DNA of 14,868 bases. It comes from Moorella sp. UBA4076 (lineage in GTDB: Bacteria > Bacillota > DSM-521 > Neomoorellales > Neomoorellaceae). The DNA lies in contig DFYS01000002.1 in the NCBI GenBank assembly GCA_002383405.1, positions 5,299 through 20,166 of the forward strand, written 5' to 3'. The translations under genes and the position numbers were made by a program. Of the stretch, positions 5,292-13,055 are shown one piece after another; the stretch's first letter is position 1; every line of letters begins with the position of its first letter. The notes under the pieces are model-generated. The model made no database searches and was not told the DNA's origin. It saw only the letters and a program-made list of their open reading frames with translations.

Positions 5292-7593
5292 GGCTCGCCT
5301 CCACCCCCAGGCTGCCTACCAGGCTGCGGACGTCCAGGATCAGGGCGACGCTGCCGTCACCCATGATTGTCGCCCCGGCGATGCCGGGGATCTTGCCGAT
5401 AAAACTCCCCAGCGACTTAATGACGATCTCCTGCTCGCCGATAAGGTGGTCGACGATAAAGCCCACCTGTTTTTCCGCCAGGCCGACGATGACCACGGCC
5501 AGGTTCTCGGCTTCAAGACCACCTCGGGTCAACCCCAGGGCCTGGCCCAGATAAATGAGGGGCAATACCCGGCCGCGGACGACGACCACCTGCTGGCGGT
5601 GGACGTGCTGGATCTCCGCCGGCTTGATATCGATAATCTCCACCACATTGGCCAGCGGGAAGGCATAAACGCGCCCGCCCACCTGCACCAGCAGGGAACG
5701 GTTGATGGCCAGGGTGAGGGGCATTTTGATGGTAAAACAGGTCCCCTTGCCGGGGGTGGTACGGATGTCGATGGTGCCGTTAATCTTTTCAATGTGGTTG
5801 CGGACGATATCCATGCCTACGCCGCGGCCGGAAACATCGGTGACTTGAACCGACGTGGAAAGGCCCGGCAGGAAGATCAGGTCCAGGGCTTCCCGCGGTG
5901 CCAGTCTGGCCGCCACCTCGCGGCTGATGAGCCCTTTATCCACCGCCCGCGCTTTGATCTTCTCCGGCTCCATGCCGGCGCCGTCGTCTTCGACGGTGAT
6001 GACGATCTGGTTCTCCTGGTGAAAGGCGCGCAGGCGTACCGTACCATGACGGGTTTTGCCAGCTCTAAGTCTTTGCTCCGGCTCTTCAATACCGTGATCA
6101 ATGGCATTACGCAGCAGGTGAATCAGGGGATCGCCGATCTCTTCGATAACCGTCCGGTCCAATTCCGTCTCCCGGCCTTCGACGATAAAGTCGATCTCTT
6201 TGCCGGCTTTGCGGGCAAGGTCGCGGACCATGCGTGGAAAACGGTTGAAAATCTGGTCAACGGGGAACATGCGCGCCTTCATGATCTCTTCCTGGAGGTC
6301 GGAGGTAATGCGGCCGATATGTAAGGACACTTCCTCCAGGGTTTCCAGCAGCTCCTCGTTCCCGAGGCGGTTTTTGAGGCCGTTGCCCACCTCGGCCAGC
6401 CGGGTACGGTCGATGACCAGCTCGCCCACCAGGTTCATGAGGTTTTCCAGCCGCTGCACATCCACCCGTACCGTCTGGTTGATGTGGTGCTCACCGGTCA
6501 AACCGGCAGTGCGGACAGCCGCGCCGCTGCTGTCCTGCTCCCTGCCGGGACCCGCTGCTGCCGCAGCCCGGTCTTCTTCCAGGACCAGCGGCCGCACTGT
6601 TACTGCTTTGATTTCCGAAATGGACTTGACGATATTGGCCAGGGTATCAGCGTCTTCCCGGCTGACAAAGGCCAGGGTAAAGGTATCGCCGAATTTCTCG
6701 GCCTCCAGCTCCTGGGTATGAGGCACGCTTTTGATGATTTCACCGGCGTCTTTGAGGTTGTTGAAAACCAGGTAGGCGCGCGCTGATTTCATCTGGCAGC
6801 CGTCTTCGAGCTGTACCCGGATCTCGTAACCGTGGTAGCCCTTGACCCGCGCCGCTCTGATGACGTTCTGTTCGATATCATCCAGGACAAGCGTCGTACC
6901 CGGCGTCCCAACGGGGCCTGCTGCACCGGTAGTGCCGGCCGCAGCGGCAGCCCGGGCTGTACCTGGGGTGGCGGCTGTACTGGCTGGAGTGGCTGTACCC
7001 GGGGCACCGGCAACACCGGCAACACCGGCAACACCGGCAACACCGGCAATACTGGCAGTACCTGTAGCGGCGGCTGAACCGGCTGTTCCTGAAGCACCGG
7101 CGGCAGCGGCTGTGCCTGCAGTGCCGGCAGTAGCGGTAGTACCTATAGCACCGGCGCCGGCGGCAGGGCTCCCATCGCCCTTCGCTCCAGCTGGAGCCAG
7201 CGGCTGCCCGTTGAGGATGGCTTCCAGGCGGGCGACCGTCCCCCCAATTTCGCCTTCATCACCGCTGCCGGCAGCAATACTGTCCCTCAAAAGGCGCAGC
7301 TCGTCCAGACCGGCCAGGAGGACGTCGATAATCTCCCGCGATAAAGCCAGTTTCCCCTGGCGCAGCAGGTCCAGGACGCTCTCCATCCGGTGGGTGAGAG
7401 TGGCCATGTTGTTGAAACCCATGGAGGCCGACGAGCCCTTCAGGGTATGGGCGGCGCGAAAGATGGTGTTCAGCAGGTCTAAATCGTCCGGGGTCTGCTC
7501 CAGCCGGACGATGGTTTCATCCAGCTGCTGCAGCTGCTCCTCGGCTTCATCGAGGAAAACGCCCAGGTACTGGGACATATCCAGCTCGCTCAT
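5275..7593 (-). CDS. cheA: Chemotaxis histidine kinase CheA
   Basis: CheA autophosphorylates in response to receptor state and passes phosphate to CheY and CheB. Domains in order: HPt about 1-108, with the phosphorylated H49 in RAAHTLKGSS; a low-complexity linker about 135-233; a P2 response-regulator docking domain about 235-336; dimerisation domain about 368-435; ATPase about 436-625, with N box LLRNAIDHG (N496), DDGAGM (536-541) and GRGVGMD (589-595); and a CheW-like domain about 628-765. It has 772 residues, slightly long because of the Ala/Gly/Thr linker. The start is ATG at 7591-7593, with GGTGGAG upstream. It overlaps the cheW stop by 4 bases (ATGA), and cheB starts within its end. All catalytic motifs are intact. 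Confidence 0.97.
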   Translation of the reverse strand: MSELDMSQYLGVFLDEAEEQLQQLDETIVRLEQTPDDLDLLNTIFRAAHTLKGSSASMGFNNMATLTHRMESVLDLLRQGKLALSREIIDVLLAGLDELRLLRDSIAAGSGDEGEIGGTVARLEAILNGQPLAPAGAKGDGSPAAGAGAIGTTATAGTAGTAAAAGASGTAGSAAATGTASIAGVAGVAGVAGVAGAPGTATPASTAATPGTARAAAAAGTTGAAGPVGTPGTTLVLDDIEQNVIRAARVKGYHGYEIRVQLEDGCQMKSARAYLVFNNLKDAGEIIKSVPHTQELEAEKFGDTFTLAFVSREDADTLANIVKSISEIKAVTVRPLVLEEDRAAAAAGPGREQDSSGAAVRTAGLTGEHHINQTVRVDVQRLENLMNLVGELVIDRTRLAEVGNGLKNRLGNEELLETLEEVSLHIGRITSDLQEEIMKARMFPVDQIFNRFPRMVRDLARKAGKEIDFIVEGRETELDRTVIEEIGDPLIHLLRNAIDHGIEEPEQRLRAGKTRHGTVRLRAFHQENQIVITVEDDGAGMEPEKIKARAVDKGLISREVAARLAPREALDLIFLPGLSTSVQVTDVSGRGVGMDIVRNHIEKINGTIDIRTTPGKGTCFTIKMPLTLAINRSLLVQVGGRVYAFPLANVVEIIDIKPAEIQHVHRQQVVVVRGRVLPLIYLGQALGLTRGGLEAENLAVVIVGLAEKQVGFIVDHLIGEQEIVIKSLGSFIGKIPGIAGATIMGDGSVALILDVRSLVGSLGVEASRELAS
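7005..7049 (-). repeat. Five perfect 9-bp tandem repeats in the cheA linker
   Basis: CACCGGCAA (plus sense) occurs five times in a row and is followed by diverged copies. In the coding frame it gives repeated Val-Ala-Gly (VAG). It lies between the HPt and P2 domains. Copy-number change would keep the frame in whole units. Confidence 0.92.
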
Positions 7594-8093
7594 TGTTTCT
7601 CCACCCCGGCCGCTATTTCTTGCTGCAGCTGGCGCTGCTCACTCTCCCGCAGCACCCGGTCCAGGTTCAGGAGAATGATCAGCCGGTCGTTCCACTTGCC
7701 CACGCCCTGCAAATAAGCAACATCAATACCCGTGATTATGGGCGGCGGCGGTTCGATACTGGTGACCGGCAGGCGCAGGACCTCGGATACAGAATCGACG
7801 ATCATGCCCACCGTCACCTGACCCAGCTCCACGACCATGATGCGGGTGTTATTGGTAATTTCGAGCCGGCTCAGGTTAAAGCGCTTATGCAGGTCGATCA
7901 CCGGGATAATGCGGCCGCGCAGGTTAATGACGCCTTCGATAAAGGCCGGCGTCCGGGGAATCTGGGTAATGCTCTGCATGCGGATAATTTCCTGAACATG
8001 GTTAATTTCAACGCCGTAGGTCTCTTCCTCCAGCTGGAAGACCACCAGCTGAATCTCCGCTGCTGTTGCCGTCGCCGTTGCTGTTGTTGCCAT
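7590..8093 (-). CDS. cheW: Chemotaxis coupling protein CheW
   Basis: CheW links chemoreceptors to CheA in the signalling array. The 167-residue product is a single CheW domain: QLVVFQLEEETYGVEI, then VQEIIR, the PRTPAFIEGVINLRGRIIPVIDL signature (landmarks IEGVINLRG and PVIDL), and the second half around VGMIVDSVSEVL and LIILLNLDRVL. Length is typical. The start is ATG at 8091-8093, because GGGTGGG lies 6 bases upstream. An in-frame ATG 42 bases earlier has weaker support and would add a poorly conserved tail. The first residues alternate Thr and Ala from a GCAACA/GCAACG-type repeat. It overlaps cheA by 4 bases. No clear promoter was found upstream. Confidence 0.95.
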   Translation of the reverse strand: MATTATATATAAEIQLVVFQLEEETYGVEINHVQEIIRMQSITQIPRTPAFIEGVINLRGRIIPVIDLHKRFNLSRLEITNNTRIMVVELGQVTVGMIVDSVSEVLRLPVTSIEPPPPIITGIDVAYLQGVGKWNDRLIILLNLDRVLRESEQRQLQQEIAAGVEKQ

Positions 8094-8391
8094 GGCTATC
8101 CCACCCTTCTCTTGCCTTACAGGTAAATTCTGCATCGGGAGCTGGAATCCTCTTTTTATAGAAGCAGGAAGTAAACGGGGCGTCGGAACTCAGCATTCAA
8201 CTGTTATCTGAGTTACTGCCTTTTTCATCCTGCCAGTCGAGCGCCGGAGGACATAGGTGTCTTCTAAATGCAGGTATATTTTGGCCCGCCGGAGATCATG
8301 CTAATCCTACCGGGCCCAGGTCATTCCCACGTCAAATTGGCGTCCAGGCCGTTCCTGGCCCGCAAAACGGATTCATGAAGGGAAGAAGGAT
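8094..8391. other. Spacer between cheW and the DUF1540 gene (divergent)
   Basis: This gap separates cheW (minus) from the small plus-strand gene. AACTCAG (8187-8193) and CTGAGTT (8208-8214) form a 7-bp stem with a 14-base loop; a plus-strand CTTTTT run follows six bases later (from about 8220). CCAGG (8344-8348)/CCTGG (8354-8358) forms a small hairpin. I found no sigma-28 or convincing sigma-A promoter for cheW. A promoter for the small gene must lie here but I could not identify it. Confidence 0.4.
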
Positions 8392-8553
8392 ATGTCACCA
8401 AAAGTCAAATGCCGGGTGGCCAACTGCATCTACTGGCAGGACGGCGGCTGCAATGCGGATAGTATATCCGTAGCTGTACAGGGAGTTCCAAATAACTCCA
8501 GCGCCCACAACGACCGCGACACCGAGTGTGAAACCTTCCAGGCCCGCGCTTAA
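8392..8553 (+). CDS. Small four-cysteine DUF1540 protein
   Basis: This 53-residue open frame begins MSPKVKCRVANCIYWQDGG and ends with ECETFQARA. It carries four cysteines (C7, C12, C20, C46) in the pattern C-x4-C-x7-C...C, with the closing T-E-C-E-T-F. That matches the DUF1540 family of small Firmicute proteins, whose cysteines suggest metal binding; their role is unknown. A purine-rich AAGGGA/AGAAGGA stretch precedes the ATG. It is the only complete gene on the plus strand in the window, placed between the MCP and cheW genes of the opposite strand. It needs its own promoter. Confidence in coding is high from the conserved cysteine frame. Any tie to chemotaxis is unsupported. Confidence 0.85.
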   Translation: MSPKVKCRVANCIYWQDGGCNADSISVAVQGVPNNSSAHNDRDTECETFQARA

Positions 8554-8901
8554 AACAGCAGCCGGCAGCAGGAAGCCAGCATTTAGAAGCGTAGCGCAAC
8601 CAGTGGTGCTGTTTTCTTGGCAGCCCTCCTGTATTCCGCCGTCCGAGCCGCCGTGTGAGAAGCTTAGCATCAACCGCCGGGTGATGCTGGCCAGGTCTAC
8701 CGTCTCCTCCCGGGTGGCCGGAGGCTGAACGGCAACCCGGTGTCCTTTTCTTGCCAGTCTCCAGGCAGGATACTGCCGGGAAGGAAGCAATGCCTTCAGG
8801 TAGATGCCCATTCCGCCGGCGTAGCACTGGCAAAAAGGGATATGCTTGGTGTGCAGCCCTGGTGACAGAGGGTCTGACCTCTCAACAACCCTGCATGGCT
8901 G
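8554..8901. other. Unassigned spacer after the MCP gene
   Basis: No gene here is supported well. The minus-strand frame that follows the MCP stop codon stays open from 8901 down to 8395. It includes an ATG at 8811 and has coding-like codon use in part, but there is no properly spaced ribosome site, and its far end is just the complement of the DUF1540 gene. AGAGG (8867-8871)/CCTCT (8878-8882) forms a small hairpin 20 bases after the MCP stop, without a T-run. A decayed or unrecognised short gene is possible. Confidence 0.35.
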
Positions 8902-10692
8902 TTACAGTTTAAAGCGAGCCACTGCCTGCTCCAGTTTGCCGGCGGCGGCAGCCAGCTGGCCGGCCGCCTGGCTGATCTGGTCGACGGCCGCCGTCTGCTC
9001 TTCGGTGGAGGCCGAAACCTGCTCGGTGCTGGCTGCCGCTTCTTCAATGCCGGCGGCAATGTTTTCGATGCTATCCTTCACCTGGCGGGAGCCGGTATAC
9101 ATCTCATCCGCCCTGGCGGCGACATTCTTGATCTTGGCTACCAGGGTCTGGATGGATTCCTCGATGACGGCAAAGGCTTTGCCCGTCCGCGCCACTACTT
9201 CGGTACCCTGGTGGACATCCTGGGAACCTTCCGCCATGCTGCTTACCGCGCGCTCGGTTTCCCGCTGGATCTCCTGCACCAGGGTGACAATCTGCTTGGT
9301 GGCTGCCGCCGATTGCTCGGCCAGTTTGCGGACCTCCTCGGCTACCACGGCAAAACCGCGGCCCTGTTCCCCGGCGCGGGCTGCTTCAATGGCCGCGTTC
9401 AAGGCCAGCAAATTGGTCTGTTCGGCAATGCCGGAGATTACCCCCACAATCTGGCCGATTTGCTGGGAACGGTTGCCCAGCTCGCCCACTGCCCCGGCCA
9501 GACTATCCATCCGCCGGGAGATGGCCTCCATCTGCCGCGTAGCCTCGGCTACGGCCAGAGCGCCTTCGCCGGCTTTGGCCGCCGCCTGGTCCGAAGCAGC
9601 CGCCATATCTTCCGTATTGCGGTGGACTTCTTCCACCCTTGTCACCTGGTTATCGGTCGCCGCTGCTGTTTCGCTGACCTGCTGCGCCTGGTCTTCCGCC
9701 CCTTTGGCCATTTCCTGGGTGGTGGCCGCCACCTGGCGGGCGGCATCCCCCAGTTCCTGGGACATACGCGCCAGGTCCTGGCTGGCGCCGGCTACCTGGC
9801 CGGTCATATCCCGCACCTGGCTGATAACCTGGCGCAGGTTTTCGCCCATGGTATTAAAAGCCCCGGCCAGCTTGCCGATCTCATCGCGGGATTGGATGTA
9901 TAAGGGATCGGCGGTGAGGTCGCCTTCGGCCACGCGGGTGGCGTAGGCGGCCACCTGCCCCAGGGATTTGCCGATCAGGCGGCTAATCACAGCGGCAATG
10001 ATCAAGCCAAGCAGCAGGGCCAAAAGCAAACCGGCCAGCAAGATAAACTGAACGCGCTTAACAGCTGCCAGCAGCTGGGCTTCGGCGGCGGCGTTTTTCT
10101 CGGTTATGCCCTGGGCTATGTGGTTGCTGATATTATTGATATTATCCAGGGAAGCCCCCATCTGGAAGCTCAAGATGGGCAGGGCCGCCATGCGGTCTTC
10201 CGCGCTGGTGTTGAGAATGCTGTTTTTGAAGGTGTCGGTAAAACTCTTGGAGGCCTGGACCAGGGCGGTCAGGTAACTCTCCGTCTGGCTGTCCAGCTGC
10301 TGTTCCTGCAGTTGCGCGCGGGCGTCATCAAAACGTTTCAGGGCATCGTCAAAACCCAGGGCATCGGTCTGGGAGCCGCTGATTATGTAATCGGTAGCCC
10401 GGCGGTAGGCATTCCACACAGCGTTGGTCATCTGATTAAAGTGCATGCTTTGCTCATGGTTAAGGGTCACTTCCCCGGAAATACGGTCCACTTGCTGGAG
10501 TTCAAAATTAACGTAGGCGACCACGGCGACAAAGATAGCGATAACAAGGATAAATCCGGTCGTTAATCTGGCTCCCAGGGACAGGCGGCTGAAAAAACCG
10601 CCCCTGGTTTGCTGCGGCCGGCCCGGTTGGACCGTCCCCGCGGCCGCCGGTTGTGCCGGCCGGCCTTTCTTTTTGAAAAAACGCAGCCCCAT
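8902..10692 (-). CDS. Methyl-accepting chemotaxis protein
   Basis: A membrane chemoreceptor that senses an unknown ligand and controls CheA through CheW. Order over 596 residues: a basic, Pro/Gln-rich cytoplasmic N-terminus (1-40); TM1 about 43-61; an external domain of about 150 residues, mostly helical and probably a four-helix bundle; TM2 about 214-238; a HAMP linker about 239-292; then a long coiled-coil signalling domain. The hairpin tip about 421-461 has the hallmark residues IAEQTNLLALNAAIEAARAG (first part), GRGFAVVA and EEVRKLAE. There is no C-terminal pentapeptide tether for CheR/CheB. The start is ATG at 10690-10692, with AAGGGGG eight bases upstream. A 133-bp inverted repeat lies just before it. 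The family is certain; the ligand is not inferable. Confidence 0.96.
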   Translation of the reverse strand: MGLRFFKKKGRPAQPAAAGTVQPGRPQQTRGGFFSRLSLGARLTTGFILVIAIFVAVVAYVNFELQQVDRISGEVTLNHEQSMHFNQMTNAVWNAYRRATDYIISGSQTDALGFDDALKRFDDARAQLQEQQLDSQTESYLTALVQASKSFTDTFKNSILNTSAEDRMAALPILSFQMGASLDNINNISNHIAQGITEKNAAAEAQLLAAVKRVQFILLAGLLLALLLGLIIAAVISRLIGKSLGQVAAYATRVAEGDLTADPLYIQSRDEIGKLAGAFNTMGENLRQVISQVRDMTGQVAGASQDLARMSQELGDAARQVAATTQEMAKGAEDQAQQVSETAAATDNQVTRVEEVHRNTEDMAAASDQAAAKAGEGALAVAEATRQMEAISRRMDSLAGAVGELGNRSQQIGQIVGVISGIAEQTNLLALNAAIEAARAGEQGRGFAVVAEEVRKLAEQSAAATKQIVTLVQEIQRETERAVSSMAEGSQDVHQGTEVVARTGKAFAVIEESIQTLVAKIKNVAARADEMYTGSRQVKDSIENIAAGIEEAAASTEQVSASTEEQTAAVDQISQAAGQLAAAAGKLEQAVARFKL

Positions 10693-10723
10693 AATTCTAA
10701 CCCCCTTGATAATATAAAAAGAT

Positions 10724-10856
10724 AGTAACTGCTCAGGCTCCCTTCTCTAAGCAGCATTAGCGCTGCCTGCCGTCAGGATCTCAAACCCGTTCAGCCATAT
10801 ACAGGTTTCCGGGCTATTGCTATCAGGCTGACCGCCAGGCAGGCTGAGCAGTTACT
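10724..10856. repeat. 133-bp imperfect inverted repeat with 13-bp perfect ends
   Basis: AGTAACTGCTCAG (10724-10736) is the exact reverse complement of CTGAGCAGTTACT (10844-10856). Inside, GCCTGCCGTCAG (10765-10776) pairs with 10828-10844 apart from a 5-base bulge (10833-10837), and GCAGC (10751-10755)/GCTGC (10762-10766) makes a side hairpin. The element fills the gap between the NuoF-like stop codon, which its right end touches, and the MCP leader. It may be a miniature mobile repeat or an elaborate terminator. No clear target duplication was seen. Confidence 0.8.
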
Positions 10857-12712
10857 TATAATCTAGCTATAGCCCCAAACTTACACTTCTCCATGCAACT
10901 GCCGCACTTGATGCACAGCGCCGGGTCGATGCGGTGCGGCTCTTTTTTCGCGCCGCTAATGGCCCCGGACGGGCAGACACGGGCGCAGGCACCGCAGCCG
11001 GTGCATTTCTCCGGATCAATGGTATAGACCAGCAGCGCCTGGCAGACGTGGGCCGGGCAGCGTCGATCCTTGATATGCGCCTCGTACTCGTGGCGGAAGT
11101 ACTGCAGGGTGGCCAGGACCGGGTTGGGGCAGGTCTGGCCGAGACCGCAAAGGGCGGTATTCTTGACCACATGCGCCAGGCGTTCCAGGGTGTCCAGGTC
11201 CTCCATGCGGCCCTCCCCCTCACAGATGCGGGTCAGGATCTCCAGCATCCTTTTGGTCCCTTCCCGGCAGGGGGTGCACTTGCCGCAGGATTCCACCTGG
11301 GTAAAATTCAGGAAAAAGCGGGCTACATCCACCATGCAGGTGTTCTCGTCCATGACCACCATGCCGCCGGAACCCATGATCGCCCCGGCGCGGGTAAGCG
11401 AGTCATAATCCACCGGTAAATCGAGCTTGTCAGCCGGCAAGCAGCCTCCGGACGGCCCGCCGATCTGTACCGCTTTAAACTCTTTGTCGTCCTGGATGCC
11501 ACCGGCAATGTCAAAAATAATCTCCCGCAGGGTAATACCCATGGGCACCTCAATCAGCCCGGTTTTTTTAACTTTACCCGTCAGGCAGAAGACCTTGGTC
11601 CCTTTACTCTTTTCCGTGCCCATGGATGCGAACCAGCGACCGCCGTTTCTAATAATAAAAGGGACGTTGGCGTATGTCTCGACGTTATTGATATTGGTAG
11701 GCTTACCCCACAGCCCCTGCTGCGCCGGGAAGGGCGGCCGCACCCGCGGCATCCCGCGGCGGCCCTCGATAGAGGCAAGCAAAGCCGTCTCCTCGCCGCA
11801 GACGAAGGCGCCGGCGCCGGCTTTGATATGCAGCTCAAAATTAAAGCCCGTTCCCAGGATAGCGCGGCCCAAAAGGCTCTTTTCCGCCGCCGCGGCGATG
11901 GCCATCTTCAGGCGTTTAATGGCCAGGGGGTATTCGGCGCGGCAGTAAATATAGCCCTCATCGGCGCCGATGGCGTAGGCGGCGATGGTCATCCCTTCGA
12001 TAACAGCAAAGGGGTCACCCTCGAGGACGCTGCGGTCCATAAAAGCGCCAGGATCACCCTCGTCGGCGTTGCAAACTACATATTTCTTATCCCCGGACGC
12101 GCTGCGGGTAAAGCCCCATTTCATACCGGTGGGGAAACCGGCGCCGCCGCGGCCGCGCAGGCCCGAGGTCTTGATCTCCTCAATGACCTGCTCCGGGGTC
12201 ATCTGCTGCAGCACCTTCTCCAGGGCTGCATAACCCCCGCTGGCGACATACGCCGCCAGGCTTTCCGGGTCAGTCAGGCCCAGGCGGGAGGTCACCACCC
12301 GCACCTGGCGGCCGTAATAGCTGGTGGCCGCCATGGCCGGGATGCCCTCATAGGGAGGCGCCATGTCAGTCAGCTGGATGAGCGCCCATTCCCGTACCGG
12401 TTCTCCCTGGCCGACATGGCTTTCCAGCAGCCGGCTCACCCGCTCCGGCGTCATGTCGCCGTAAAAAACCCGCGGCTTGCCCGGCAGGGCTATCTCCACG
12501 ATGGGCTCGGCGTAGCACATGCCGATACAGCTCGTCGCGCTGATATCCACCTGCAGGTCCAGCCGCGCCGCCGCCTCGGCCAGCGCCGCCATGACCTTCG
12601 CTCCTCCGGCCGCCTGACCGCAGGTACTCATGCCCACCGTGATAGCCGGCCTGTCCGCAGGACGCTCCTGCTGCGACCGCATCTCTTGCTTCCATTCCTG
12701 CCAATCCTGCAA
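10856..12712 (-). CDS. nuoF: NuoF/HydB-like NADH-binding flavoprotein with N-terminal Trx-like and C-terminal ferredoxin domains
   Basis: This is the NAD(H)-oxidising subunit found in complex I, NAD-reducing or bifurcating hydrogenases and related enzymes. Over 618 residues: a thioredoxin-like [2Fe-2S] domain, with visible cysteines C31 (STCG) and C62/C66 (CIGMCYAEP); a NuoF core with the FMN/NADH site GRGGAGFPTG (from residue 187) and NADEGDPGA (215-223); a [4Fe-4S] motif CGKCTPCREG (C476, C479, C482) plus C522; and a C-terminal 2[4Fe-4S] ferredoxin (C570/573/576/580 and C600/603/606/610). The domain layout matches HydB. The start is TTG at 12710-12712, with AGAGGTG 8 bases upstream. An ATG 39 bases earlier has no ribosome site. 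It follows the NuoE-like gene after a 343-base gap. No hydrogenase or NuoG subunit lies in the window, so its electron partner is unclear. Confidence 0.93.
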   Translation of the reverse strand: MQDWQEWKQEMRSQQERPADRPAITVGMSTCGQAAGGAKVMAALAEAAARLDLQVDISATSCIGMCYAEPIVEIALPGKPRVFYGDMTPERVSRLLESHVGQGEPVREWALIQLTDMAPPYEGIPAMAATSYYGRQVRVVTSRLGLTDPESLAAYVASGGYAALEKVLQQMTPEQVIEEIKTSGLRGRGGAGFPTGMKWGFTRSASGDKKYVVCNADEGDPGAFMDRSVLEGDPFAVIEGMTIAAYAIGADEGYIYCRAEYPLAIKRLKMAIAAAAEKSLLGRAILGTGFNFELHIKAGAGAFVCGEETALLASIEGRRGMPRVRPPFPAQQGLWGKPTNINNVETYANVPFIIRNGGRWFASMGTEKSKGTKVFCLTGKVKKTGLIEVPMGITLREIIFDIAGGIQDDKEFKAVQIGGPSGGCLPADKLDLPVDYDSLTRAGAIMGSGGMVVMDENTCMVDVARFFLNFTQVESCGKCTPCREGTKRMLEILTRICEGEGRMEDLDTLERLAHVVKNTALCGLGQTCPNPVLATLQYFRHEYEAHIKDRRCPAHVCQALLVYTIDPEKCTGCGACARVCPSGAISGAKKEPHRIDPALCIKCGSCMEKCKFGAIARL

Positions 12713-13055
12713 TTTGGTTTCACCTCTCGCACTAAGATTATAAAAGAGCAAGCCCTGCCGCCAGGCGGCGCTCCCACACTGATCCTACCGCTAAAACGCC
12801 GGCGACAGGTCCCGGTCAGAGGCCGATACGGTCCCGCGCTTTCACCGACTATAGCCTGTCTTTGCTCCCGGGCCCCTGGTCAGGAACCGGGACGGGCTCG
12901 CTATCCATGACCATACATAGCCCGGCTGATCGAGAAAGCCATCCATCGGCCGGCCGTCAGGCGTTATTCCGCACCCCGCTACTTTTTAGGCTTGCATGGA
13001 TGGCCTGGCCGGCAAAATCGCCATCGGGCGTCAATCCGCACCCCACTACAGCTGG
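12713..13055. other. Long leader between nuoE and nuoF
   Basis: No credible gene lies in this 343-base gap. It holds a 23-base direct repeat with three mismatches (12960-12982 and 13027-13049; core TCCGCACCCC), a 9-bp inverted repeat GCCATCCAT (12938-12946)/ATGGATGGC (12996-13004), and a terminator-like hairpin near 12742-12773. A TATAAT-type -10 on the minus strand (12737-12742) has no good -35. The NuoF ribosome site (AGAGGTG) is at its left end. It could be an attenuator or a decayed sequence. Confidence 0.5.
12742..12773 (-). terminator. Terminator-like hairpin before nuoF
   Basis: On the minus strand GCCGC-CTG-GCGGC (12757-12769) is enclosed by GAGC (12770-12773) and GCTC (12746-12749) with a 7-base bulge, and is followed directly by TTTT (12742-12745). 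It sits about 30 bases upstream of the NuoF-like start, so it could be an attenuator. The bulge makes it weaker than a textbook terminator. Confidence 0.4.

Noticed and set aside
6832..7097. Plus- and minus-strand repeat-rich frames over the cheA linker
   Set aside because: These are shadows of the 9-bp repeat array in other frames; the CheA frame carries the conserved domains on both sides.
8395..8811. 138-codon minus-strand frame as a gene
   Set aside because: The only ATG has a purine stretch directly against it rather than a spaced ribosome site, and about 160 bases are the complement of the conserved DUF1540 gene. Kept only as a note on the spacer.
8790..8909. Small plus-strand frame starting MPSGRCPFRR
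   Set aside because: About 40 codons, with no recognisable family and its end overlapping the MCP gene; a fair ribosome site alone is not enough.
12792..12829. TAAA and GCCGATAC on the plus strand, resembling a sigma-28 promoter
   Set aside because: The spacing between the two parts is about 26 bases rather than 15, and no plus-strand gene follows.
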